Shown piece by piece: positions 4,971-10,910 of a DNA stretch of 10,910 nucleotides. The translations under genes were made by a program, and so were the position numbers. Origin of the DNA: Salaquimonas sp041736675 (GTDB lineage: Bacteria > Pseudomonadota > Alphaproteobacteria > Rhizobiales > Rhizobiaceae); NCBI GenBank assembly GCA_041736675.1, contig JBGSTD010000040.1:1-10910 (forward strand). The letters run 5' to 3'. Each line of letters opens with the position of its first letter. Position 1 is the first letter of the stretch. Below the pieces are notes generated by a model. The model made no database searches and was not told where the DNA came from. It was given only the letters and a program-made list of their open reading frames with translations.

Positions 4971-5594
4971 TCAAACCTGGTTTACCCAGTTGAAGTGGAC
5001 AGGATAGCCCTCGCCCACCAATAGCGCCACGGTTTCATACAAAGGCAACCCAACGACATTGGTATAAGAGCCTACCAATTTGACCACGAAAGACCCTGCG
5101 AGGCCCTGGATGGCATACCCGCCAGCTTTTCCACGCCATTCACCCGACGCCAGGTAGGCTTCGATTTCTTCGCGTGAAAGGCGCTTGAACCGGACCCGCG
5201 TTTCGACCAGCCGGTGGCGCAACGCTCCCTTGGGCGTGATCAGCGTTATACCAGTAAAAACCTTGTGCGAGCGGCCTGAGAGAAGCCGGAGACAATTGGA
5301 TGCCTCGTCCAGCATTTCCGCCTTGGGAAGGATACGGCTTCCCAACGCCACCACAGTGTCGGCTGCCAAAACCATTGAACCTTGCAATTCTGGAGATCGG
5401 GAGATGTTCTCCATCGCCAGTTCCGCCTTTTCACGGGCAAGGCGTTTTGCAAGTGTTCGCGGGGCTTCGGATTTCAGTGGCGTTTCATCGGCATCTACCG
5501 GGCAGAGATTATCGGGCTCTATCCCTGCCTGCTGCAAAAGTTGCAGACGACGGGGCGAGCCCGAAGCCAAGATCAGCTTCACTCTGCCGGACAT
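4971..5594 (-). CDS. maf: Maf family nucleotide pyrophosphatase (dTTP/UTP type)
   Basis: A 207-residue protein of normal Maf length. It has the N-terminal substrate loop ASGSPRR (residues 10-16), the catalytic AADTVV segment (77-82, Asp79), a GRSHKVFTG motif and the GKAGGYAIQG stretch (155-164) followed by a VVGLPLYET ending. The GYAIQG plus VGLPL pattern is that of the YhdE subfamily, which hydrolyses dTTP, UTP and related modified pyrimidine nucleotides; the YceF (m7GTP) subfamily lacks it. Such enzymes cleanse the nucleotide pool and overproduction blocks septation. The ATG at 5594 has AGGA seven bases before it. It follows infA after 9 bases, in an infA-maf-yacG operon. Confidence 0.95.
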   Translation of the reverse strand: MSGRVKLILASGSPRRLQLLQQAGIEPDNLCPVDADETPLKSEAPRTLAKRLAREKAELAMENISRSPELQGSMVLAADTVVALGSRILPKAEMLDEASNCLRLLSGRSHKVFTGITLITPKGALRHRLVETRVRFKRLSREEIEAYLASGEWRGKAGGYAIQGLAGSFVVKLVGSYTNVVGLPLYETVALLVGEGYPVHFNWVNQV

Positions 5595-5603
5595 TTGATG
5601 ATC

Positions 5604-5822
5604 CTATTTAAAACGGTAGGTGATCCGACCCTTTGTCAGATCGTAAGGCGTCATTTCCACGAGAACCTTGTCGCCCGCCAAAACACGAATACGGTTTTTA
5701 CGCATACGACCTGCGGTGTGAGCGATGATCTCGTGATCGTTCTCCAGCTTTACGCGAAAAGTTGCATTGGGCAGCAACTCACTCACGATGCCTGGAAATT
5801 CAAGAACTTCTTCTTTAGCCAT
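5604..5822 (-). CDS. infA: Translation initiation factor IF-1
   Basis: A 72-residue protein, the standard IF-1 size, which is a single S1/OB fold. It begins MAKEEVLEFPGIVSELLPNA, and contains FRVKLENDHEIIAHTAGRMRKNRIRVLAGDKV and ends GRITYRFK, all typical of IF-1. IF-1 binds the A site of the 30S subunit during initiation, in the cytoplasm. AAAGAGGT before the ATG is a good ribosome site. It heads the infA-maf-yacG block, with 104 bases separating it from the upstream phosphatase gene, where a possible promoter is seen. Confidence 0.98.
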   Translation of the reverse strand: MAKEEVLEFPGIVSELLPNATFRVKLENDHEIIAHTAGRMRKNRIRVLAGDKVLVEMTPYDLTKGRITYRFK

Positions 5823-5872
5823 TCTACCTCTTTTGCTGATGTCAATCAGTATTGGTTCGATTTTTGCAGGAA

Positions 5873-5899
5873 ACTATAGCAGCGAGCGGCTTTTGTGAA
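5873..5899 (-). promoter_or_regulatory. Possible infA promoter
   Basis: On the minus strand TTCACA (5899-5894) and TATAGT (5878-5873) are separated by 15 bases. The hexamers match sigma-70 well (5/6 and 5/6) but the spacing is short. The position, about 50 bases before the infA start, is right. Confidence 0.3.
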
Positions 5900-5926
5900 C
5901 CGCAAAGACTATTTGCCACCAATTTT

Positions 5927-6346
5927 TCATTTTTGGAACTTTTTGCGGATACGCTCTTCCAATCCGTCACGTACTTGTCGATAGGCTTCTAGCACCTGTT
6001 CACGGCTTCCTGCAATGGTGGAAGGGTCCATGGTGGGCCAATATTCCACTTCGACAAATTCACCACTGGTCAGACCCAGTGTTTTATGGTGGGCTTCGGG
6101 CGACAAGGTAATGATAAGGTCGAAATTGAAATCCTCCAAATCCTCAAGCTTCTTGCTGTTGTGTGCCTCCATATTGAGGCCCCGCTCCGCCATCACAGCA
6201 ATGGCAAAACCGTCATGGTTACCCGCACTGACACCGGCAGAATCGCAATAAATACGGGTACCGCAAATGTTCTTCATCAATCGCTCAGCCATTGGAGAGC
6301 GAATGGCATTCATGCCGCAGACGAACAAAACGGAAGTTACCGGCAT
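5927..6346 (-). CDS. Low-molecular-weight protein tyrosine phosphatase / ArsC-like family protein
   Basis: A 139-residue protein with the P-loop C10-G-M-N-A-I-R16-S (C-x5-R-S/T) right after a first beta-strand (SVLFV), and a probable general acid Asp107 in WPTMDPS near the C-terminus, as in low-molecular-weight phosphatases and thioredoxin-type arsenate reductases. The extra cysteines needed for arsenate reduction are not placed as in pI258-type ArsC, so phosphatase activity is more likely. The substrate is unknown. ATG 6346 puts the P-loop at the usual distance from the N-terminus. A TTG at 6418 gives a 24-residue extension that would overlap the preceding gene by 25 bases. This gene follows the UPF0262 gene in rhizobial core synteny. 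Confidence 0.87.
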   Translation of the reverse strand: MPVTSVLFVCGMNAIRSPMAERLMKNICGTRIYCDSAGVSAGNHDGFAIAVMAERGLNMEAHNSKKLEDLEDFNFDLIITLSPEAHHKTLGLTSGEFVEVEYWPTMDPSTIAGSREQVLEAYRQVRDGLEERIRKKFQK

Positions 6347-6393
6347 GTTGTTTGCACCAGAACAGGTTTCATCGCGCCCCTCATCCACGCCCC

Positions 6394-6879
6394 TTATCCG
6401 CGCCAATGCAAAACGCAAATCAGGGTGAAAAGACGCCGTGCCGTGTCAAAATCAACGTCAATCTTGCCATTCAGCCGGTCTTGCAGTGTCTGTGATCCCT
6501 CATTGTGCAATCCGCGCCGACCCATGTCGATTGCCTCGATCTGGGTCGGTGATGATGTCCTGATCGCATCATAATAGCTTTCGCATATCATGAAATAATC
6601 CTTGATGACCCTTTTAAACGGGGTGAGCGACAGAACGTGTGCAATAACAGGCGTTTCGTCGTCACGGGCAATATTGAAGACCAGGCGGTTTTCGATGACC
6701 CCAAGTTTGAGCCTGTAGGGTCCGCCTTCATCACCAACCGGATGAAAACTGTTTTCCTCAATCAAATCGAAGATTGCCACCGCGCGTTCATGCTCGATGT
6801 CAGGTGTCGCCCTGCCGAACGACTCGCTGTCAAGTTCAACGTGGATCAATCGATTCTTGCTGGAAGAGGCATTGGACAT
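6394..6879 (-). CDS. UPF0262 family protein
   Basis: A 161-residue soluble protein without signal or membrane segments. It contains RLIHVELDSESFGRATPDIEHERAVAIFDLIEEN, a central YRLKLGVIENRLVFNI, a helix with SLTPFKRVIKDYFMICESYYDAI, IEAIDMGRRGLHNEGS and a RRLFTLICVLHWRG C-terminus. This pattern is the alphaproteobacterial UPF0262 family, of unknown function. I chose ATG 6879, which begins MSNASSSKNRLIHVELD, 11 bases after the hisD stop. Upstream in-frame codons would run into hisD. The constant place between hisD and the phosphatase in rhizobia suggests a housekeeping role, but nothing in the sequence gives a reaction. Confidence 0.92.
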   Translation of the reverse strand: MSNASSSKNRLIHVELDSESFGRATPDIEHERAVAIFDLIEENSFHPVGDEGGPYRLKLGVIENRLVFNIARDDETPVIAHVLSLTPFKRVIKDYFMICESYYDAIRTSSPTQIEAIDMGRRGLHNEGSQTLQDRLNGKIDVDFDTARRLFTLICVLHWRG

Positions 6880-6890
6880 AATAAATTCTA

Positions 6891-8183
6891 TCAATGATTC
6901 ATGCGGATGGATACTGACTTGCCATGGGCTTGCAACCCCTCGGCATTTGCCAAGGTTACAGCAGAGGGACCGATTGCTGCAAGCTGTTCCGGTCCACATT
7001 TCAGTATCGAAGTGCGTTTGACAAAATCGAGAACCGAAAGCCCTGAAGAGAATCTGGCTGAACGTGCGGTGGGCAATACGTGATTTGAGCCGCCCACGTA
7101 ATCGCCTATCGCTTCGGGCGTGTGCTTTCCGAGGAAAACCGCGCCCGCGTTTCGAACGCCCTTGAAAAACGCTTCAGGATCAAACGTCGCAATTTCGAGG
7201 TGCTCGGCGGCAATGCGGTTTACAAGCGGCACGGCCGATATCAGATCCGGAACAATGATAACCGTTCCAAAATCGCGCCAGCTTTGTCCGGCGATTTCAG
7301 CCCGGGGCAACAAGGCCAGCTGGCGCTCGACTGCGCGCTCGACAGCCTCTGCAAGTTCTACACTGTCGGTTATCAGTATTGACTGGGCATTGACGTCGTG
7401 TTCGGCCTGGGCAAGCAAATCAAGTGCGATCCAGTCCGGATCATTGGCGCCGTCGGCAACAATCAGAACCTCTGAAGGACCAGCGATCATGTCGATCCCG
7501 ACCTTGCCGAATACCTGACGTTTGGCAGCCGCCACAAAAGCATTGCCTGGTCCGACAATCTTGGAAACAGGTGCAATTGTCGTTGTGCCATAAGCAAGTG
7601 CCGCAACAGCCTGGGCACCGCCAACGCGGTAGATTTCGTCGACACCTGCAAGATCGGCGGCGGCAAGAACCAGCGGATTTATTTTCCCGTCCGGGGTTGG
7701 AACAACCATGACGATGCGATCCACCCCTGCAACTTTCGCCGGAACTGCGTTCATTAGAACAGAGCTGGGATAGCTTGCCGTCCCACCTGGAACATAAAGG
7801 CCCACCGCTTCGATGGATGTCCATTTCGAACCAAGCTCGACACCAATCGAATCGATGTAGCGGCTGTCTTCAGGCATTTGCTTTTCATGATGCGAGCGAA
7901 TGCGGTCTCTGGCCAGTTCCAGTGCGGCGCGGTCCTCACGCGTGACCGCTTTCAAAGCGGCTGATATTTCTTCTTGGCTGAAACGGAGTCTGTCCGCAGA
8001 AATATCCATCCGGTCAAAGCGCCTGGTATAATCAAGAAGGGCCGCGTCGCCATTCTGGCGGACACTGGAAATGATATCACGGACGATCAGGTCGACATCG
8101 TTGTCCTGCTCGCGCTTGGCACCGAGCATTGCTTCGAACTCGTGTTCGAAGTCAGGTTTTGTAAAATCAAGCCGCTTTGCCAC
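6891..8183 (-). CDS. hisD: Histidinol dehydrogenase
   Basis: A 430-residue enzyme, full length. It oxidises L-histidinol with two NAD+ to L-histidine, the last steps of histidine synthesis. All family landmarks are present. The zinc ligands are Gln259 and His262 (LLAQAEHD), Asp361 (GDYVGG) and His420 (GLQAHGKS), and the catalytic pair is Glu327-His328 (AAEHLEI). The positions agree with E. coli HisD to within one residue. The motif GLYVPGGTASYPSSVLMNAVPAKVAGV is intact. The start codon is GTG (no ATG is in frame upstream), with GGAG about eight bases before it. The gene stands outside a his operon, between DUF2948 and UPF0262 genes, as is usual in rhizobia. Confidence 0.98.
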   Translation of the reverse strand: MAKRLDFTKPDFEHEFEAMLGAKREQDNDVDLIVRDIISSVRQNGDAALLDYTRRFDRMDISADRLRFSQEEISAALKAVTREDRAALELARDRIRSHHEKQMPEDSRYIDSIGVELGSKWTSIEAVGLYVPGGTASYPSSVLMNAVPAKVAGVDRIVMVVPTPDGKINPLVLAAADLAGVDEIYRVGGAQAVAALAYGTTTIAPVSKIVGPGNAFVAAAKRQVFGKVGIDMIAGPSEVLIVADGANDPDWIALDLLAQAEHDVNAQSILITDSVELAEAVERAVERQLALLPRAEIAGQSWRDFGTVIIVPDLISAVPLVNRIAAEHLEIATFDPEAFFKGVRNAGAVFLGKHTPEAIGDYVGGSNHVLPTARSARFSSGLSVLDFVKRTSILKCGPEQLAAIGPSAVTLANAEGLQAHGKSVSIRMNH

Positions 8184-8216
8184 GCATATGCTCCATGCTG
8201 CCAGATGAACCGGGTA

Positions 8217-8648
8217 TCAGATTTCGGGATGATCAGGTTTGGAGGATGCTTCCCAAGCTGCATTCATGTCCGTCAATTGCGCTTCAATACACTCAATATC
8301 AAGACGGACAACCGCGTTTCCTGAAAAAACCAGATCTATATGTCCGGCTGGGCTGTCGGAGACCGTGAATATGATCGCCAACAAGGCCAGGACCTGGCCC
8401 TTTTTCTTCGGATCAATTCCTTGCGCAGCAACTTTGATGACCCGTTCAAAATGAAGAACCGATTTTACCCGTATATTCTGCTTTTCGCCGTGCTCCCATT
8501 TGAAGCGGTTAAGCTCCAGCAGAAGCCGCTGCTCGGCCGGGAAATATCGGATATCGCCAATTTTTAAAACTGCATCCTGGCAATGGGCGGAAACGACTTG
8601 CAAGTCGCCTTCATCCATCGCTATCATTTTCCGGGGGCTTAGAGCCAT
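8217..8648 (-). CDS. DUF2948 family protein
   Basis: A 143-residue soluble protein. Features include MDEGDLQVVSAHCQDAVLKIGDIRYFP, then RFKWEH, LHFERVIKVAAQGIDPKKKGQVLALLAIIF and DIECIEAQLTDMNAAWEASSKPDHP, which fit the DUF2948 family of alphaproteobacteria. The fold seems mixed alpha/beta and function is unknown. It starts 40 bases after the murA stop and ends 33 bases before hisD, so it is a middle gene of that transcript. The fixed neighbourhood is the only clue to its role. There are no membrane segments and no catalytic signature that I can see. Confidence 0.93.
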   Translation of the reverse strand: MALSPRKMIAMDEGDLQVVSAHCQDAVLKIGDIRYFPAEQRLLLELNRFKWEHGEKQNIRVKSVLHFERVIKVAAQGIDPKKKGQVLALLAIIFTVSDSPAGHIDLVFSGNAVVRLDIECIEAQLTDMNAAWEASSKPDHPEI

Positions 8649-8688
8649 CCTTGGTTCCTTCAGAAGGCAAATTCAATCTTGTCGCTGA

Positions 8689-9978
8689 TCAGTTGGAAAG
8701 GCGCTGAATATCCGCGCCACACGCTGAAAGCTTTTGTTCCAGATGCTCAAAGCCGCGGTCAAGATGATAAACGCGGGTTACCGTTGTCTCGCCCTTGGCT
8801 GCAAGTCCTGCCATGACCAATGAAACGGAAGCGCGCAGATCAGTTGCCATCACCTGCGCTCCGGTCAATCTGGTTGAGCCGTGAACCGTTGCCGTCTGAC
8901 CATCGAGGGAAATCTTTGCACCAAGACGGGCAAGTTCCTGCACATGCATGAAACGGTTTTCAAAGATCGTTTCCTTGATATGACTTTCACCATCAGCAAT
9001 CGTCATCAGGGCCATGAACTGGGCTTGAAGATCGGTAGGGAAACCGGGAAACGGCTGTGTGGTGACATCGACGGCCTTGATCCCGGCTCCGTTTCGCGTG
9101 ACACGAATGCCATCGTTCTTTTCCTCTATACCAACGCCCGCTTTGACGAGGACATCGAGGGCGTTTTGCAACAGGGATGCCCGTGCCCCCTTGAGGAAAA
9201 CATCGCCGCCAGTCATGGCAACAGCCATCGCATAGGTGCCTGTTTCGATGCGGTCAGGCAAAACACGGTGGCGGGCACCATGCAGGCTTTCAACGCCAAT
9301 GATTGTTATCTCGCTTGTTCCGGCTCCGGTTATTTTTGCACCCATCGCATTGAGACAATCAGCAAGATCGACCACTTCGGGTTCACGCGCCGTGTTGTGC
9401 AGAACGGTTTTGCCTTTTGCCAGCGAAGCTGCCATCAAGGCAACATGGGTTGCCCCGACAGAGACCTTGGAGAACGTAAAATCCGTGCCAACCAGACCGC
9501 CTGGAGCGGATGCTATTGCGTATCCATTTTCGATCTCGATCTTTGCGCCCAGCGCCTCGAGACTTTCAATGAACATGTCAACAGGCCGTGTACCAATGGC
9601 GCAGCCGCCCGGCAGTGAAACTTTCGCCTTGTGCATTCTTGCCAGCAGAGGGCCGATAACCCAGAAACTTGCACGCATCTTGGAGACGAGCTCATAGGGC
9701 GCTGTCGTATCTACGATTTCCGCTGCCTTGAAACAGATGTTCCTGCCCTGCTGACCATTGTGCGAACGCCGTTTGCCCTCGACCTGATAGTCGACGCCAT
9801 GATTGGTCAAAATACGTGCAAGGGATTCCACATCCGCCAAGTGAGGCACGTTTTCGAGGACGAGCTCTTCTGCAGTCAGCAAAGATGCAATCATTAATGG
9901 CAAAGCGGCGTTTTTGGCTCCGGAAATCGGAATCACACCATTCAGCTTGTTACCACCGCGTACTAAAATACTGTCCAT
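8689..9978 (-). CDS. murA: UDP-N-acetylglucosamine 1-carboxyvinyltransferase
   Basis: A 429-residue enzyme, full length. It transfers enolpyruvate from PEP to UDP-GlcNAc, the first committed step of peptidoglycan synthesis in the cytoplasm. Lys22 (SGAKNA) and the active-site loop Cys126 (LPGGCAIGTRPVD) are present. This Cys is the one alkylated by fosfomycin, so the enzyme should be of the fosfomycin-sensitive type. The later motifs PDRIETGTY, PGFPTDLQAQFMAL, ENRFMHV and ATDLRASVSLVMAGLAA (Arg-containing) are also intact. AAGGA is nine bases before the ATG. It heads the block with DUF2948, hisD, UPF0262 and the phosphatase, and has a strong candidate promoter at 10065-10093. Confidence 0.98.
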   Translation of the reverse strand: MDSILVRGGNKLNGVIPISGAKNAALPLMIASLLTAEELVLENVPHLADVESLARILTNHGVDYQVEGKRRSHNGQQGRNICFKAAEIVDTTAPYELVSKMRASFWVIGPLLARMHKAKVSLPGGCAIGTRPVDMFIESLEALGAKIEIENGYAIASAPGGLVGTDFTFSKVSVGATHVALMAASLAKGKTVLHNTAREPEVVDLADCLNAMGAKITGAGTSEITIIGVESLHGARHRVLPDRIETGTYAMAVAMTGGDVFLKGARASLLQNALDVLVKAGVGIEEKNDGIRVTRNGAGIKAVDVTTQPFPGFPTDLQAQFMALMTIADGESHIKETIFENRFMHVQELARLGAKISLDGQTATVHGSTRLTGAQVMATDLRASVSLVMAGLAAKGETTVTRVYHLDRGFEHLEQKLSACGADIQRLSN

Positions 9979-10064
9979 TCTCGGTCCTTAAATCAGGAAA
10001 TACAAAGGCATGCCGGAAAATCTCCCGCTGCAACCCCATGTCTGTCTGCACTTGAATGCCCCTC

Positions 10065-10093
10065 TCATAGAGCAAACACAGGCTGGCTTCAAG
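10065..10093 (-). promoter_or_regulatory. Probable murA promoter
   Basis: On the minus strand CTTGAA (10093-10088) and CTATGA (10070-10065) are separated by exactly 17 bases. This is close to the rhizobial CTTGAC-N17-CTATAT pattern. Transcription would start near 10058, giving a leader of about 80 bases to murA. Confidence 0.5.
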
Positions 10094-10157
10094 CAGATGG
10101 TTGACAGAGGGTTAATTGGCGATTCCGGCAAAAAAGCGCACGGTGGTTGAATTACCC

Positions 10158-10166
10158 TGTGGATAA
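10158..10166 (-). promoter_or_regulatory. Perfect DnaA box (TTATCCACA)
   Basis: TGTGGATAA on the plus strand is an exact DnaA box on the minus strand, 65 bases upstream of the murA promoter candidate. A relaxed box TTTTCCACA (fits TT-A/T-TNCACA) lies at 10248-10256 on the plus strand. Confidence 0.4.
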
Positions 10167-10225
10167 ATCATCATAGGCCACCTTATTGCCTGCGGTCGAA
10201 CTACCTGCACGTGCGGCCGTCTCAT

Positions 10226-10235
10226 GAAAGGAGGT
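10226..10235. promoter_or_regulatory. Anti-Shine-Dalgarno-like decamer
   Basis: The plus strand reads GAAAGGAGGT, so the minus strand reads ACCTCCTTTC, as at the 3' end of alphaproteobacterial 16S rRNA. On the plus strand no start codon follows at a usable distance; the next in-frame codons lead into an ORF shadow of the gene at 10277-10486. On the minus strand it would be in the 3' untranslated part of that gene. Confidence 0.3.
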
Positions 10236-10276
10236 AAATTAAACGCTTTTTCCACAAAACAGACATTAAATTTTGT

Positions 10277-10486
10277 TCAGTCACCGCTTTTCACCGAGAA
10301 TCCGGTATTGCGAATATTGGGCCGATTGCCTGTATCCCCAGGCGCATCCTTGCCGAACTCGCGTATCTGGGATTTGCGTCGCTTCAGATTATCCCGCAAT
10401 GCCTGCTTCTTGCGGTCAATTTTTGAATCCTTTTCGGCATTCTTGTTTGTTTGGGCCTGCAGATCGGGCGATGATTTCTCACTCAT
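10277..10486 (-). CDS. Small basic conserved protein, unknown function
   Basis: A 69-residue hydrophilic protein. After MSEKSSPDLQAQTNKN comes a highly charged helical core (KDSKIDRKKQALRDNLKRRKSQIREF), followed by a flexible Gly/Asn-rich tail. The 'KKQALRDNLKRRK(A/S)Q' core is one I recognise from small hypothetical proteins of rhizobia. It looks like a nucleic-acid-binding or disordered protein, but this is inference. ATG 10486 has AAGG eight bases before it and overlaps the preceding 58-residue ORF by eight bases. ATG 10501, in the same frame with AAGGG six bases before, is a good alternative that adds five residues. It lies upstream of murA in the same direction. Confidence 0.7.
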   Translation of the reverse strand: MSEKSSPDLQAQTNKNAEKDSKIDRKKQALRDNLKRRKSQIREFGKDAPGDTGNRPNIRNTGFSVKSGD

Positions 10487-10655
10487 TTCCAATACCTTCA
10501 TCAATTGCCCTTAATTCAAGCTGAAGCCAATCTGCGTCCAATAGTATTCCATAACCGGGTCCAAAAATTAAATTCAAACCGCTGGAACCAAACAATGCTT
10601 GCACTTGCCAATTCCATATGTCAGAACGCACGCGATTTCGCAAATGCTGTGTCAT
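10479..10655 (-). CDS. Unrecognised 58-residue ORF upstream of the basic protein
   Basis: From ATG 10655 the minus strand is open for 58 residues: MTQHLRNRVRSDIWNWQVQ, a hydrophobic, Gly-rich centre (LFGSSGLNLIFGPGYGILL), and a charged end (DADWLQLELRAIDEGIGNE). Three Trp and the balance of strand-like and charged parts look protein-like. The stop overlaps the next gene's ATG by eight bases, and that gene's ribosome site falls inside this ORF, as expected for coupled genes. No good ribosome site precedes the ATG, so the start is uncertain (GTG codons at residues 9 and 18 are in frame). I do not recognise the family. Confidence 0.45.
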   Translation of the reverse strand: MTQHLRNRVRSDIWNWQVQALFGSSGLNLIFGPGYGILLDADWLQLELRAIDEGIGNE

Positions 10656-10685
10656 TTCTGTGAAGTGACGCTTTTTCGATTTTTG

Positions 10686-10760
10686 GCTGCCGTAGCTCAG
10701 TGGTAGAGCACTTCATTGGTAATGAAGAGGTCGAGGGTTCAATTCCCTCTGGCAGCACCA
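10686..10760 (+). tRNA. tRNA-Thr (anticodon GGT)
   Basis: A 75-base tRNA with encoded CCA. The acceptor stem pairs GCTGCCG with TGGCAGC (one G-T pair), discriminator A follows. The anticodon loop is TTGGTAA (GGT, Thr), flanked by CTTCA/TGAAG arms. The T arm reads GAGGGTTCAATTCCCTC. It diverges from the minus-strand small genes and stands beside an insertion sequence end. Confidence 0.97.
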
Positions 10761-10797
10761 TTTTCTATCGGTCCGTTCCGGACACATAGGTTACAGT
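10761..10797. repeat. Probable end region of an IS481-like element
   Basis: The region holds a GTCCG-TTC-CGGAC palindrome (10771-10783) and ACATAGGTTACA (10784-10795), an 11/12 match to ACATAGGTAACA at 10809-10820 inside the transposase tail. Such repeated motifs, reading TGTTACCTATGT/TGTAACCTATGT on the other strand, are commonly seen at the ends of this group of elements. The exact boundary and target duplication cannot be set because the other end is outside the window. Confidence 0.4.
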
Positions 10798-10910
10798 TCA
10801 TACTTGAGACATAGGTAACACTTTTGGCCCGAAGGGGCTAGTGAGTGGCTCCAGTCTACAGGTTTCATCATCAAAATATCCCAGATCATAGTTCATGAAG
10901 GTTACGAGCC
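10798..10910 (-). mobile_element. IS481-like transposase, C-terminal tail (cut by window edge)
   Basis: Reading the minus strand from 10908 gives 36 residues before a TGA at 10800-10798: VTFMNYDLGYFDDETCRLEP, then TSPFGPKVLPMSQV. This matches the C-terminal end of IS481-type DDE transposases, which often finishes in a 'FMDYDLGYFD...NPFGPKVLPMS' pattern. The catalytic DDE core lies to the right, outside the window. Whether the element is intact cannot be known. Its 3' end is about 40 bases from the tRNA-Thr 3' end. Confidence 0.75.

Noticed and set aside
5382..5879. 165-residue plus-strand ORF across maf and infA
   Set aside because: Antisense to two certain genes and crosses their junction; no protein features.
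8430..8447. TTGAT...TTCAA as an FNR-like site inside DUF2948
   Set aside because: Spacing is wrong and it lies inside a coding region.
8881..9618. 245-residue plus-strand ORF antisense to murA
   Set aside because: Lies wholly within a complete murA gene, has no recognisable domain and is rich in Cys/His/Arg as expected for an antisense shadow.
10010..10150. 46-residue plus-strand ORF in the murA promoter region
   Set aside because: Antisense to the probable murA leader and promoter; AAAGG is only one base from the ATG and the AGGA farther up is too far. No family recognised.
10224..10514. 96-residue plus-strand ORF beginning MKGGKLNAF
   Set aside because: No ribosome site before its ATG and antisense to the better supported basic protein gene.
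1..10910. CRISPR array, toxin-antitoxin pair, phage or restriction genes
   Set aside because: No regularly spaced repeats and no protein with such signatures on either strand.

Overview
The window looks like chromosomal DNA from an alphaproteobacterium of the order Rhizobiales/Hyphomicrobiales, with moderate GC for that group. The reasons are the gene order murA - DUF2948 - hisD - UPF0262 - low-molecular-weight phosphatase / infA - maf - yacG - tRNA-Phe, a BA14K-family protein, and promoter-like elements close to the rhizobial CTTGAC-N17-CTATAT pattern. I cannot name a genus from sequence alone.

Left part (1-4512), accessory and stress-type genes. The window opens in the last ~50 codons of carbamate kinase (arcC), whose stop overlaps the start of a GNAT acetyltransferase (ATGA overlap). 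A 352-base gene-free region follows, rich in inverted repeats, with a possible promoter and a possible pseudoknot. Then come a secreted PRC-barrel protein, a 54-residue DUF3309 membrane peptide and a 46-residue membrane peptide starting at TTG. A Crp/Fnr-type regulator lies on the minus strand and converges on these genes. It diverges from a conserved 78-residue rhizobial protein, and the intergenic region between the two carries a symmetric FNR-like palindrome. A secreted BA14K protein comes next. The following ~700 bases contain no firm gene, only a hairpin and two weak gene remnants.

Middle and right part (4513-10276), core genes, all on the minus strand. Read in the direction of transcription, murA (peptidoglycan precursor synthesis), a DUF2948 protein, hisD (last step of histidine synthesis), a UPF0262 protein and a low-molecular-weight phosphatase form one closely spaced block behind a good candidate promoter. 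After a gap, infA (translation initiation factor IF-1), maf (nucleotide pyrophosphatase), yacG (zinc protein) and tRNA-Phe form a second block. tRNA-Phe also has its own promoter-like sequence.

Right edge (10277-10910). A basic 69-residue protein and an unrecognised 58-residue ORF overlap by 8 bases on the minus strand. tRNA-Thr(GGT) follows on the plus strand. About 40 bases past its 3' end is the C-terminal tail of an IS481-like transposase, cut by the window edge.

I found no defence system, CRISPR array or prophage. The most interesting material is the structured region at 780-940, the hidden small genes, the FNR-like operator and the insertion sequence beside tRNA-Thr.
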